Below, piece after piece: positions 17,470-26,943 of a DNA stretch of 64,000 bases (position 1 is the stretch's first letter; every line of letters starts with the position of its first letter). Position numbers and translations under genes: made by a program. Source of the DNA: [Clostridium] scindens (GTDB taxonomy: Bacteria; Bacillota; Clostridia; Lachnospirales; Lachnospiraceae); assembly GCF_019597925.1 (NCBI RefSeq), contig NZ_CP080442.1, positions 1,654,001 to 1,718,000 on the forward strand, in the 5' to 3' direction. Under the pieces are notes generated by a model. The model ran no database searches and was not told the DNA's origin. It was given only the letters and a program-made list of their open reading frames with translations.

Positions 17470-17733
17470 GCCTTGGCAGACGCTCCTGCGTAAAGTGTAC
17501 AGAAACGCCGGCACTTACCGCAGAATTGCCAGTAAATTGTTGGTAGCCCGGGAGGGAGGGGTTGCGATTCCGGAGGTAAGCGGCGGCGTCCGGAATATCC
17601 TTGCCGGAACTGTTAGTGCGGCAAAGAGGAGTCACCCGACGACTCTTTGCGGGACTTACAGTTCCGTGCAAGAGATGGAGGCGCCAGAGCGTCGCAGGAA
17701 TCGCAACCCCTCCCTCCCGGGCGCACCACCAAC
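17470..17733 (-). ncRNA. Conserved structured RNA-like element, copy B
   Basis: Read on the minus strand it starts at the base after the thiT stop codon. A perfect 26-bp outer stem joins 17546-17571 and 17697-17722, extended by GTTGGT/ACCAAC. Inside, 17605-17613 pairs with 17658-17666, continuing to GAGTC/GACTC at 17629-17633 and 17641-17645. Downstream blocks 17485-17532 (TGGCAATTCTGCG, GTGCCGGCG, GTACAC, GCAGG) match copy A 17260-17305. Family unknown. Confidence 0.6.
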
Positions 17734-18297
17734 TTACCGAATTCCCACACCAACCTGCTTCAAAGCCTTTGCAACCGGGGGAATGGAGATGATCGCCAAG
17801 GTGATGACTGCCTCGGCGCCCAGATATCCGCCCTGGTACATCGCGGAATATGCCCAGGGATTCATGCCTTTCGGAGCAAAAGAAGCGAAGAAGATAACGC
17901 CGGATAAGGTCGAGCAGAGGAACCGTCCCAGGACGCCTGCAAAGTATCCAATCTGAAGGCCATATTTTCGGTTGCTGAAAAAACCTGACAGGCCAAGAGC
18001 GCCGAAAGCCAGGGGATAATCCAGGATTACCTGGGGGATGGTCAGCATATAGGGATCAACGATGAATTGAAGCAGGCCATAGGCGGCACCAGCCAGCAGA
18101 CCATATTTTGGGCCGAACCAGTAGCCGATCAGACAGATGAACAGCATGGACATCAAAGTGATAGAGCCGCCCATTGGCATTTCCCATACTTTGATGTAGG
18201 ATGTTACCATTGCAAGAGCGATTCCCATAGCAGAAAAAACGAGTTTCTTCGTTGCGGCGTGTGTTGCGCCGCTTTTTGTGATACTTGATTTTGACAT
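17734..18297 (-). CDS. thiT: Thiamine ECF transporter S component ThiT
   Basis: A 187-residue membrane protein with about six helices. The family block IKVWEMPMGGSITLMSMLFI, then GPKYGLLAGAAYGLLQFIVDP and ILDYPLAFGALGLSG, is typical of ThiT (YuaJ), the thiamine-binding S component used with a shared ECF module. A TPP riboswitch stands directly before its start, which supports the substrate. Convergent with the tRNA deacylase gene. Confidence 0.94.
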   Translation of the reverse strand: MSKSSITKSGATHAATKKLVFSAMGIALAMVTSYIKVWEMPMGGSITLMSMLFICLIGYWFGPKYGLLAGAAYGLLQFIVDPYMLTIPQVILDYPLAFGALGLSGFFSNRKYGLQIGYFAGVLGRFLCSTLSGVIFFASFAPKGMNPWAYSAMYQGGYLGAEAVITLAIISIPPVAKALKQVGVGIR

Positions 18298-18307
18298 ATT
18301 ATATTCT

Positions 18308-18395
18308 CCTTCCTTACGCCGGCATTACCCGGATCAAGTTCAAGGGTCTGCGCGTCTTCGCGCATCTCAGCCATATCGGCGCCCCATATGGGTCT
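18308..18395 (-). promoter_or_regulatory. TPP riboswitch of thiT
   Basis: On the minus strand: GGGGCGCC, GGCTGAGATGCGCG, GACCCTTGAACTTGATC, GGGTAATGCCGGCGTAAGGA. The ribosome binding site (AAGGAAGGAGA) directly follows the 3' end of the aptamer and there is no terminator before the ATG at 18297, so control is probably at translation, unlike the thi operon. Confidence 0.93.
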
Positions 18396-18499
18396 TATGA
18401 TAGGAGCCATGCCGGAAATTGTCAAGTAGGAGAGAAAGTTTATACTTTTTTTATTGCAAGTTAGGGGAATGAGAAGTAGAATAGAGAAGGTATTGATAG

Positions 18500-19501
18500 A
18501 TGAAAGTGAGGAAGCGTATGGAACAACAACAGAACAGACAGGGGCAGGGCGGCCAGGTGCCACCTATGAAGCCGGAAAGTTATGGCAAGCGGCTGTGGCA
18601 CCTGTGGGGACCGGTCGTAATATGGCTGGTGATCGGGATACTCGTAAGCATGATTGCAGAGTATGCTTTGACTTCTGTGTATATAGTAAGCCATTATGGC
18701 AATGAATTGAATCAAGGAGGCAGTTTCAGCCAGATGATGGAATTGATGGAAAAGGACGGGGCTTCGATTATGGACGCTGTCGTCAAGCAGATGAATGCCT
18801 ATTCTACTCCGATCAATGGAGTGCGGGCTCTGATCGTGATTCCGGTTATGGCATTCCTGTTCCATAAAGACAGGACAAAAGAGAAGGCAAGGGGATTCCA
18901 CCCCAATAAAAAAGCGCCTATCTGGAAATATTTTGCAGTCATTGTCATTGCCGCTGCTATGTGCCTGGGGCTGAATAACCTGATTACCATAGGGAATTTC
19001 TCGGCGGCCAGCGAGACTTATACAGAGACGCTGGAAGGAATGTATTCCGCGCCGCTTGCTTTACAGATCGCGGTATTGGCAATCATTGTGCCCATCAGCG
19101 AGGAACTGGTATTTCGCGGGCTGCTTTTCAAGCGTTTTAGGGAAAGTGGGGGATTCATGCAGGCAGCGCTGCTGTCGGCATTCGTATTCGGATGGATTCA
19201 TAATAATATCGTCCAGATGATATACGGATTTGTAATTGGAATGATGCTGGCTTATCTGTATGAGAAGTATGGCTCGGTGAAGGCGCCGATTCTGGCGCAT
19301 ATGTCTATGAATCTATTATCAGTGCTGGCAACGAAATACAAACTGCTGGAATGGCTGGCAGAAGATGTTCTGCGTATCGGAATCGTAACGGTTGCGTGCG
19401 CGTCCATAGCCGCCACCATGTTTGTGTTCATCCAGAGAATAGAAGAGAAACCAGATATCCCGGGGAAATCCGAAGAACATGAGAATCTGGCAGCTGTATA
19501 A
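18500..19501 (+). CDS. CPBP family intramembrane metalloprotease
   Basis: Up to 333 residues with about eight membrane segments. The CPBP/Abi motif is present: EELVFRGLLFKRFR (EExxxR) near residue 195, then FGWIHNN and HMSMNL, which form the intramembrane active site of Rce1-type proteases. ATG 18518 (Gln-rich start) is an alternative with a nearer AGGAAG. Function may be prenyl-protein processing, bacteriocin immunity or unrelated; no neighbour helps decide. The stop codon lies inside the terminator hairpin. Confidence 0.85.
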   Translation: MKVRKRMEQQQNRQGQGGQVPPMKPESYGKRLWHLWGPVVIWLVIGILVSMIAEYALTSVYIVSHYGNELNQGGSFSQMMELMEKDGASIMDAVVKQMNAYSTPINGVRALIVIPVMAFLFHKDRTKEKARGFHPNKKAPIWKYFAVIVIAAAMCLGLNNLITIGNFSAASETYTETLEGMYSAPLALQIAVLAIIVPISEELVFRGLLFKRFRESGGFMQAALLSAFVFGWIHNNIVQMIYGFVIGMMLAYLYEKYGSVKAPILAHMSMNLLSVLATKYKLLEWLAEDVLRIGIVTVACASIAATMFVFIQRIEEKPDIPGKSEEHENLAAV

Positions 19502-19517
19502 GCTGCCAGATTTTTTG
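19484..19517 (+). terminator. Terminator overlapping the CPBP stop codon
   Basis: AATCTGGCAGCT (19484-19495) pairs exactly with AGCTGCCAGATT (19501-19512), loop GTATA, followed by TTTT. The last codons of the gene form the left arm. Confidence 0.85.
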
Positions 19518-19568
19518 CTTTCATAAAGCAAATAGTCTGATTGTCTGACAATTCGAGAAAAGTTACGG

Positions 19569-19597
19569 TTTACAAGCCGGGGAAAATGTAGTATAGT
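19569..19597 (+). promoter_or_regulatory. gltBD promoter
   Basis: TTTACA (19569-19574) and TATAGT (19592-19597), spacing 17. About 30 bases of leader precede the gltB start. Confidence 0.7.
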
Positions 19598-19628
19598 AAT
19601 AAAAAATTAAAATGAAAGGACTGAATAT

Positions 19629-22600
19629 ATGAGCGGACAGAGCGCAAGCGGTCAATGTGGCTTGTACCGTTCCGGGTTTGAACATGATAACTGCGGAATC
19701 GGTGCAATCGTCAACATTAAAGGGCAAAAAAGTCATAGTACTGTGGCAAATGCATTAAAGATTGTAGAAAACTTAGAACATAGAGCTGGCAAGGATGCCG
19801 AAGGTAAGACAGGTGACGGAGTTGGAATCTTATTACAGATATCCCACAAGTTTTTCTCCAAAGTCTGCAAGCCTCTCGGCATCCTTTTAAGTTCACAGAG
19901 AGATTACGGAGTCGGGATGTTTTTCTTCCCTCAGGATGAACTGAAGAGAAATCAGGCAAAAAAGATATTCGAAGTAATCGTAAAAAAGGAAGGCATGAAT
20001 TTCCTGGGCTGGAGGGAAGTGCCGGTTAAGGCGGAAGTCCTGGGAAGCCGTGCGCGGGAATGCATGCCCTGTATTATGCAGGGATTCATCGAACGCCCGA
20101 AAAAGGTGGAGCAAGGCCTGGATTTTGACAGGCGGCTGTATGTGATCCGGCGGGTATTTGAGCAGAGCAGCGATGACACTTATGTGGCATCCCTGTCAAG
20201 CCGAACGATTGCCTACAAAGGAATGTTTCTGGTAGGCCAGCTGCGTTCGTTCTTTGAAGACCTGCAGGATGCGGACTACGAGTCCGCGATAGCCCTCGTG
20301 CATTCCAGGTTCAGCACCAATACGAACCCCAGCTGGGAAAGGGCGCATCCGAACCGGTTTATCGTACATAACGGGGAGATCAATACCATTCGCGGCAATG
20401 CGGACAAGATGCGTGCCAGGGAAGAGAACATGGAGTCAGAGTACCTGAAAGGAGAACTTCACAAGGTGCTGCCGGCCATCAATATCGCAGGATCTGACTC
20501 TGCCATGCTGGATAATGCCATTGAATTTATGGTGATGAGCGGGATGGACCTGCCGCTTGCCGTCATGATCGCGATTCCTGAACCTTGGGCCAATACGAAG
20601 AATATGTCCCAGGAGAAGAAGGATTTCTATCAATACTACGCCACCATGATGGAGCCGTGGGACGGGCCCGCGTCTATTCTTTTCTGCGACGGGGACTGCA
20701 TGGGAGCCGTCCTTGACAGGAATGGCCTTCGTCCTTCCAGATATTATATCACGGATGATGACACGCTGATCTTGTCCTCCGAGGTGGGCGTGCTTGATAT
20801 TGACCCGGGCAAGGTTGTTGTAAAAGAGCGCTTGCATCCCGGGAAGATGCTGCTTGTAGATACCGTGCAGGGGAGGGTGATCGACGATGAAGAACTGAAG
20901 GAGAGATACGCAAGCCGTCAGCCTTACGGAGAATGGCTGGACAGCAACCTGACAGAACTTAGCAGCCTTAAGATTCCAAACCAGAAGGTCCCATCCTATA
21001 CGCCGGAAGAATGCAAGCGCCTCCAAAAAGCCTTCGGCTATTCCTACGAGGAAGTGAAGACATCCATCCTGAACATGGCAAAAAATGGAGTGGAAGGGAC
21101 GGCAGCCATGGGAATCGATGCCCCTTTGGCAGTGCTTTCGGACAAGCATCAGAATCTGTTCGGGTACTTCAAGCAGTTGTTCGCGCAGGTGACCAATCCT
21201 CCCATTGACGCGATCCGGGAGGAAGTAGTGACTTCCACCACCGTCTACATCGGCGCGGATGGCAACCTGTTGGAAGAGCGGGCTGAAAACTGCAGGATGC
21301 TGAAGGTGGAGAATCCGATTCTTACCAGCACGGATCTTCTAAAGATCAAGAGTATGAAGGCAGACGGATTCCGGATAGCGGAGATTCCCATTATCTATTA
21401 CAAGAATTCCAGCTTGGAGAAAGCGATCGACTACTTGTTCATCGAGGTAGACCGGGCAATCCGCGAAGGCGCCAATATCCTGATCCTCTCGGACCGGGGC
21501 GTGGATGAATATCATGTAGCCATGCCGTCCTTGCTGGCATTGTCGGGATTGCAGCAGCACTTGGTGCGGACGAAGAAGAGGACTTCCGTCGCAATTATTC
21601 TGGAGACTGGAGAGCCGAGGGAAGTACATCATTTTGCAACCCTTTTGGGCTACGGCGCTTGTGCGATCAACCCTTATCTTGCCCATGAGTCGATCCGGCA
21701 GCTGATTGATACGGATATGCTTCAGAAGGACTACTATGCGGCCGTGGATGATTATAACCATGCGGTGCTTTCCGGTATTGTAAAGGTTGCGTCCAAGATG
21801 GGAATATCCACCATCCAATCTTATCAGGGAGCAAAAATATTTGAGGCGATCGGCCTGAAGGAAGCGTTTATCGATAAATATTTTACCGATACCGTAAGCC
21901 GTATCGGCGGCATCGGAATCGAAGAAATTGCCCAGGACTATGTGGCGCGCCATTCGCAGGCATTTGACCCGCTGGGGCTGGAAGTGGATCTGACCTTGAA
22001 CAGCATCGGGCAGCATAAGTCTAAAAGCGGCGGAGAAAAGCACCTTTACAATCCGCAGACCATCCATATGCTGCAGCAGTCCGCCAGACGCGGCGATTAT
22101 GAAATGTTCAAGAAATATACGGATATGGTGAATGAGGAAGGCGCGCACATCAATCTGCGCGGCCAGCTGGAATTCAAGTATCCGAAGAAGGGGATTCCTA
22201 TAGACGAAGTGGAGAGCGTGGATTCGATCGTCACCAGGTTTAAGACGGGAGCCATGTCTTATGGCTCCATCTCCAAGGAAGCCCATGAGACGCTGGCCAT
22301 CGCTATGAACCAGCTGCACGGCAAATCCAACAGCGGCGAAGGCGGCGAGGAGATTGAACGTCTGGATACAAACAGATGCTCGGCGATCAAGCAGGTGGCT
22401 TCCGGCCGATTTGGCGTGACGTCCAGATATCTGGTCAGCGCCAGGGAAATACAGATTAAGATGGCGCAAGGAGCCAAGCCGGGAGAAGGCGGACACTTGC
22501 CGGGAGGCAAAGTATATCCATGGATAGCCAAAACCCGTCATTCTACGCCAGGCGTAAGCCTGATTTCCCCGCCGCCCCACCATGATATTTACTCCATCGA

Positions 22601-24164
22601 AGATCTGGCGCAGTTAATCTACGACTGTAAGAACGCCAATAAAGACGCAAGGATCTCGGTAAAACTAGTGTCAGAGGCGGGCGTGGGAACGGTTGCTGCA
22701 GGAGTAGCCAAAGCAGGCGCGGGCTTGATCCTGATCTCAGGCTATGACGGCGGTACCGGAGCGGCGCCAAGAAGCTCCATCCATAACGCGGGCCTTCCCT
22801 GGGAACTGGGACTGGCGGAGACGCACCAGACACTGCTTCAAAATGGTCTTCGGGAGCGGGTGCGGATCGAGACGGACGGCAAGCTGATGAGCGGCCGGGA
22901 TGTAGCCATTGCCGCAATCCTCGGGGCGGAGGAATTCGGCTTCGCAACAGCGCCTCTGGTAACGATGGGATGCGTTATGATGCGGGTCTGCAACCTGGAT
23001 ACTTGCCCGGTGGGGGTTGCCACCCAGAATCCGCAGCTGCGGAAACGATTCACGGGCAAGCCGGAATATGTCGTGAACTTTATGCGCTTCATCGCCCAGA
23101 ATCTGAGAGAATATATGGCAAGGCTGGGAGTACGTACCGTGGATGAACTGGTTGGAAGGACCGATCTTCTGAAAGTCAGGGAAGATGCCACCTCCGACAG
23201 GGCGGCCACGCTGGATCTTAAGCAGATTCTGTATAATCCATATGAAGGGACGAAGACGCCGGTCACATTTAACCCAAAGAAGAGGTATGACTTTGAACTG
23301 GAGAAAACGCTGGATGAGAAGGTTTTGGTCAAAGAATTGCTGCCATCTCTGGAAAAGAAGCAGAAGAGAAGCATAGAAGTGGATGTTACCAATACAAACC
23401 GGACGTTTGGAACTATTTTTGGATCTGAGATTACCAGGAGGTATCCGGAAGGACTGCCGGAGGACAGTTACGTGGTAAAATGCAGCGGTGCCGGAGGCCA
23501 GTCTTTTGGCGCGTTCATTCCGCAGGGACTGACGCTGGAACTGATTGGCGACAGCAATGACTATTTTGGAAAAGGGCTTTCCGGCGGCAAACTTGTCGTA
23601 TATCCGCCACGCAGCGCAAAATACAAGCACGATGAGAACATTATAATAGGAAATGTGGCGCTTTATGGAGCGACAAGCGGGAAAGCATTCATCAATGGAG
23701 TCGCAGGAGAACGTTTTGCAGTGCGAAACTCAGGCGCGACGGCCGTAGTGGAAGGCGTAGGAGATCATGGATGCGAGTATATGACGGGTGGACGCGTGGC
23801 GGTTCTTGGAAAGACCGGTAAGAACTTTGCGGCAGGAATGAGCGGCGGCGTGGCATACGTACTGGATATGGACAGCAGCCTGTACAGGAATGTGAATAAG
23901 CAGCTGGTGAATATCGAGCATGTGACATCCAAATTCGATGTAAATGAACTGAAAGGCATGATAGAGGAGCATGTATCCTATACCAATTCCCAGATCGGGA
24001 AAGAGATCCTTGGTCATTTTACCGGATATCTGCCAAAGTTTAAGAAGATCATTCCGGTTGACTATGAGCGCATGCTCACCACCATCCTTCAGATGGAAGA
24101 GCAGGGCATGAGCAGCGAGCAGGCAAAGATTGAAGCATTTTATGCAATTAAAGGCGGAAGATAA
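19629..24164 (+). CDS. gltB: Glutamate synthase large subunit
   Basis: 1511 residues, full length. The catalytic Cys22 (DNCGIGA) follows a short propeptide and heads the class II glutaminase domain; then a central domain, the FMN-binding synthase domain (GAMSYGSISKEAHE, SNSGEGGE, GAKPGEGGHLPG, SGYDGGTGA) with the 3Fe-4S ligands in CVMMRVCNLDTCPVGVA, and the C-terminal beta-helix domain (GAGGQSFGAF onward). It transfers the amide of glutamine to 2-oxoglutarate with GltD supplying electrons. Confidence 0.97.
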   Translation: MSGQSASGQCGLYRSGFEHDNCGIGAIVNIKGQKSHSTVANALKIVENLEHRAGKDAEGKTGDGVGILLQISHKFFSKVCKPLGILLSSQRDYGVGMFFFPQDELKRNQAKKIFEVIVKKEGMNFLGWREVPVKAEVLGSRARECMPCIMQGFIERPKKVEQGLDFDRRLYVIRRVFEQSSDDTYVASLSSRTIAYKGMFLVGQLRSFFEDLQDADYESAIALVHSRFSTNTNPSWERAHPNRFIVHNGEINTIRGNADKMRAREENMESEYLKGELHKVLPAINIAGSDSAMLDNAIEFMVMSGMDLPLAVMIAIPEPWANTKNMSQEKKDFYQYYATMMEPWDGPASILFCDGDCMGAVLDRNGLRPSRYYITDDDTLILSSEVGVLDIDPGKVVVKERLHPGKMLLVDTVQGRVIDDEELKERYASRQPYGEWLDSNLTELSSLKIPNQKVPSYTPEECKRLQKAFGYSYEEVKTSILNMAKNGVEGTAAMGIDAPLAVLSDKHQNLFGYFKQLFAQVTNPPIDAIREEVVTSTTVYIGADGNLLEERAENCRMLKVENPILTSTDLLKIKSMKADGFRIAEIPIIYYKNSSLEKAIDYLFIEVDRAIREGANILILSDRGVDEYHVAMPSLLALSGLQQHLVRTKKRTSVAIILETGEPREVHHFATLLGYGACAINPYLAHESIRQLIDTDMLQKDYYAAVDDYNHAVLSGIVKVASKMGISTIQSYQGAKIFEAIGLKEAFIDKYFTDTVSRIGGIGIEEIAQDYVARHSQAFDPLGLEVDLTLNSIGQHKSKSGGEKHLYNPQTIHMLQQSARRGDYEMFKKYTDMVNEEGAHINLRGQLEFKYPKKGIPIDEVESVDSIVTRFKTGAMSYGSISKEAHETLAIAMNQLHGKSNSGEGGEEIERLDTNRCSAIKQVASGRFGVTSRYLVSAREIQIKMAQGAKPGEGGHLPGGKVYPWIAKTRHSTPGVSLISPPPHHDIYSIEDLAQLIYDCKNANKDARISVKLVSEAGVGTVAAGVAKAGAGLILISGYDGGTGAAPRSSIHNAGLPWELGLAETHQTLLQNGLRERVRIETDGKLMSGRDVAIAAILGAEEFGFATAPLVTMGCVMMRVCNLDTCPVGVATQNPQLRKRFTGKPEYVVNFMRFIAQNLREYMARLGVRTVDELVGRTDLLKVREDATSDRAATLDLKQILYNPYEGTKTPVTFNPKKRYDFELEKTLDEKVLVKELLPSLEKKQKRSIEVDVTNTNRTFGTIFGSEITRRYPEGLPEDSYVVKCSGAGGQSFGAFIPQGLTLELIGDSNDYFGKGLSGGKLVVYPPRSAKYKHDENIIIGNVALYGATSGKAFINGVAGERFAVRNSGATAVVEGVGDHGCEYMTGGRVAVLGKTGKNFAAGMSGGVAYVLDMDSSLYRNVNKQLVNIEHVTSKFDVNELKGMIEEHVSYTNSQIGKEILGHFTGYLPKFKKIIPVDYERMLTTILQMEEQGMSSEQAKIEAFYAIKGGR

Positions 24165-24177
24165 GAGGCGCAGGAAA

Positions 24178-25677
24178 GTGGGAAAAGCAACAGGATTCAT
24201 GGATTATGAAAGACAGGATAAGGCAGCGGAAGCGCCAAGAGAAAGAATTCGGCATTTCAACGAATTCTATACGCCGCTGGCAAAAGAAGAGCAGGAACTG
24301 CAAGGGGCAAGATGCATGTCCTGCGGCGTGCCGTTCTGCCAGTCCGGGCAGATGATCATGGGAATGGCAAGCGGATGTCCCCTCCATAATCTGGTGCCGG
24401 AATGGAACGACTTGATCTATCATGGCAACTGGGAAGAGGCATACTACCGGCTGAAAAAGACCAACAACTTCCCGGAATTTACCGCCCGCGTGTGTCCGGC
24501 CTTGTGCGAGGCGGCCTGTACCTGCAGCCTGAACGGGGATGCAGTCACGACAAAGGCAAATGAATATGGGATCATTGAAAATGCATATGAAAAAGGGTAT
24601 GCATCAGCGCGTCCGGTGAAGGTGCGTACCGGTAAAAAAGTGGCTGTCATTGGCTCTGGCCCTTCCGGGCTGGCCGCTGCGGACATGCTGAATCGCAGAG
24701 GACACAGCGTCACGGTGTTCGAGCGGGAGGATAAGCCAGGTGGACTGCTTCGGTATGGCATTCCCAATATGAAGCTGGAGAAACAGGTGATCGACCGGAA
24801 AATATCGATACTGGAAGAGGAAGGAATCGAATTTGTGACAGGGTGCAATGTAGGCAAAGACCGGAAGGCATCCACGCTCCTTCGAGAATATGACAGAATC
24901 ATCCTCTGCTGTGGCGCTTCCAATCCCAGGGATATTAAAGTGCCGGGGAGAGACGCGAAAGGAATCTACTTTGCGGTTGATTTCCTGAAATCCACCACCA
25001 AGAGCCTTTGGGCGAATGAAATGCAGTTAAAAGACGGCGAATATATTTCTGCCAAAGGCAGGAAAGTCATGGTGATCGGCGGAGGCGACACGGGAAATGA
25101 CTGCGTGGGAACCTCCATGCGCCACGGCGCGAAATCCGTGCTGCAGCTGGAGATGATGCCAAAAGCTCCGGATGAACGGACGCAGGATAATCCATGGCCG
25201 GAATGGCCCAAGATCTGCAAGACAGACTATGGACAGCAGGAGGCCAAGGCAGTCTTCGGCCATGATCCGAGGGTTTACCAGACAACAGTCAAAGAATTCA
25301 AGAAAGATAAGGAAGGCAGAGTGTGCCAGGCTGTTCTGGTGAAACTGGAAGCAAAGAAGGACGAGAAGACCGGCCGGATGATGATGGCAGAAGTAGCGGG
25401 GAGCGAATATACTGTAGAAGCGGACCTGGTGCTGATCGCTGCCGGATTCATCGGCAGCGAGGACTATATTACCAAGGCATTCAAAGTAGAAGTGAATGAA
25501 CGGACCAATGTGGCAACGCCGGCAGGGGAATATGGAACCAACGTTGCGAATGTATTTGCCGCAGGGGACATGCACAGAGGCCAGTCCTTGGTAGTCTGGG
25601 CAATCCGGGAAGGCAGAGAAGCGGCCAGGGAGGTGGATATAAGCCTGATGGGCTATACGAATATGGACATACAATAA
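24178..25677 (+). CDS. gltD: Glutamate synthase small subunit (NADPH)
   Basis: 499 residues. N-terminal Cys clusters (CMSCGVPFC and CPALCEAACTC) bind two [4Fe-4S] clusters; FAD site VIGSGPSGLAAADML and NADPH site VIGGGDTGNDC follow; the C-terminal FAD motif is AGDMHRGQSLVVWAI. It feeds electrons to GltB. The frame is open from an ATG at 24130 inside gltB, but family proteins start GKATGFMDYER, so GTG 24178 behind AGGAAA is chosen, 13 bases after the gltB stop. Confidence 0.96.
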   Translation: MGKATGFMDYERQDKAAEAPRERIRHFNEFYTPLAKEEQELQGARCMSCGVPFCQSGQMIMGMASGCPLHNLVPEWNDLIYHGNWEEAYYRLKKTNNFPEFTARVCPALCEAACTCSLNGDAVTTKANEYGIIENAYEKGYASARPVKVRTGKKVAVIGSGPSGLAAADMLNRRGHSVTVFEREDKPGGLLRYGIPNMKLEKQVIDRKISILEEEGIEFVTGCNVGKDRKASTLLREYDRIILCCGASNPRDIKVPGRDAKGIYFAVDFLKSTTKSLWANEMQLKDGEYISAKGRKVMVIGGGDTGNDCVGTSMRHGAKSVLQLEMMPKAPDERTQDNPWPEWPKICKTDYGQQEAKAVFGHDPRVYQTTVKEFKKDKEGRVCQAVLVKLEAKKDEKTGRMMMAEVAGSEYTVEADLVLIAAGFIGSEDYITKAFKVEVNERTNVATPAGEYGTNVANVFAAGDMHRGQSLVVWAIREGREAAREVDISLMGYTNMDIQ

Positions 25678-25720
25678 GGAAAATTGTTCCTGCAAGATGT
25701 TACAAAAGTGTTAAAAAATG

Positions 25721-25749
25721 TTGCAAATTTTAGTGTAATAGAGTATAAT
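25721..25749 (+). promoter_or_regulatory. Promoter of the NlpC/P60 gene cluster
   Basis: TTGCAA (25721-25726) and TATAAT (25744-25749) with 17-base spacing. Confidence 0.75.
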
Positions 25750-25824
25750 CGAATCTAGATGTAGGGGTACTATGTCAAATGAGGGTAAAAAAGAGTATAA
25801 GAATAAGTAAAAAGGATGATTAAA

Positions 25825-26910
25825 ATGAAAAAATTTGGAACGAGGCTGCTGACTGCTGTCGTTGCTAGTTCAATGATTGTGACACCAGTGTTCGCAGCGC
25901 CATCAGTCGATGACTTGAAGGAAAACAAGGCAGCCAAGGAAAGCGAAGTGTCATCGCTGCAGGAACAGTTGACGGATATCATGTCCAAACTGGGAGACCT
26001 GGAGGAAAGCCTGATTGAAAAGGGCGAGGAGATTACAAAAGCGGAAGAAGATCTGAAAGAGGCTCAGGAAAAAGAGCAGGAACAATACGAGGCCATGAAG
26101 AAGCGTATCAAATTCATGTACGAAGAGGGAGATACGACCGCGCTTGAGACGCTGGTGACGGCAGAGAACTTCTCAGATCTTGTGAATAAAGCGGAATATG
26201 TACAGAACGTACATACATATGACAGGAAGCAGTTGGAGGAATACGTAGAGACAAAACAGCAGATTGCAGATCTTAAGACGACGCTGGAAGACGAACAGAA
26301 GAATATGGAATCTATGCAGGCTGAATACGAGGATAAGGAAAGCGAATTGAGTTCTACCATCGTATCCAAGAAGGCGGAAGTCGCGGACCTTGACTCTCAG
26401 ATTCAGGCAGCAGCCGAGGCGGCAGCGGCAGAGGCTCTTGCGGCACAGCAGCAGGCAGCGGCAAACAACAACGGCAATAATAACAATAATAACAGCAACC
26501 GTAATAACAACTCCTCTGGAAATAATAACCATGCGAACAACAGCAATAGTGCAAGCACGGGCGGCGGCACAGGCAACACGTCCACTGCACAGGCTATCGT
26601 AAATGCGGCATATGGCCAGTTAGGCGTGCCTTATGTATGGGGTGGAACGACTCCGGGAGTAGGGCTTGACTGCTCAGGGCTTACACAGTATTGCCACAGA
26701 GTTGCGGGGATTAGCATCGGACGTACTTCAGAAGTGCAAGGAGGCGGCGGAAGGGCTGTCAGCAATCCGCAGCCGGGAGATCTGGTATGCTACGGAAGCC
26801 ATATCGGCATCTACATCGGCGGAGGCCAGATGATCCATGCGCCTCATAAAGGAGATGTAGTAAGAGTTGCCAATGTATATGGATCCCCGTGGTATAGACG
26901 TTACTGGTAA
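25825..26910 (+). CDS. Secreted NlpC/P60 peptidoglycan hydrolase 1
   Basis: 361 residues: signal peptide (ending VTPVFA), long coiled coil to about residue 200 as in PcsB/CwlO-type proteins, a low-complexity Ala then Asn-rich linker, and an NlpC/P60 domain. Catalytic Cys is in GLDCSGL, His in SHIGIYIGGG and the third polar site in MIHAPHKG. It should cut between D-Glu and meso-diaminopimelate (or the equivalent) in stem peptides. ATG 25816 touches the AAAAGG site, so ATG 25825 is preferred. First of three related tandem genes. Confidence 0.92.
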   Translation: MKKFGTRLLTAVVASSMIVTPVFAAPSVDDLKENKAAKESEVSSLQEQLTDIMSKLGDLEESLIEKGEEITKAEEDLKEAQEKEQEQYEAMKKRIKFMYEEGDTTALETLVTAENFSDLVNKAEYVQNVHTYDRKQLEEYVETKQQIADLKTTLEDEQKNMESMQAEYEDKESELSSTIVSKKAEVADLDSQIQAAAEAAAAEALAAQQQAAANNNGNNNNNNSNRNNNSSGNNNHANNSNSASTGGGTGNTSTAQAIVNAAYGQLGVPYVWGGTTPGVGLDCSGLTQYCHRVAGISIGRTSEVQGGGGRAVSNPQPGDLVCYGSHIGIYIGGGQMIHAPHKGDVVRVANVYGSPWYRRYW

Positions 26911-26943
26911 ATGGTAAACGAGGGAAAGTAAACAGGAGAACTT

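Noticed and set aside
17070..17956. Open frames running through the palindromic region (17070-17546 and 17495-17956, plus strand)
   Set aside because: They cross the inverted repeats and the terminator, have no ribosome binding site and no protein-like composition; the second also runs antisense into thiT.
26460..26535. Repetitive AAC/AAT tracts in the NlpC/P60 genes as a repeat array or CRISPR
   Set aside because: They are in-frame Asn codons of a linker between the coiled coil and catalytic domain; no spacers or fixed repeat unit exist.
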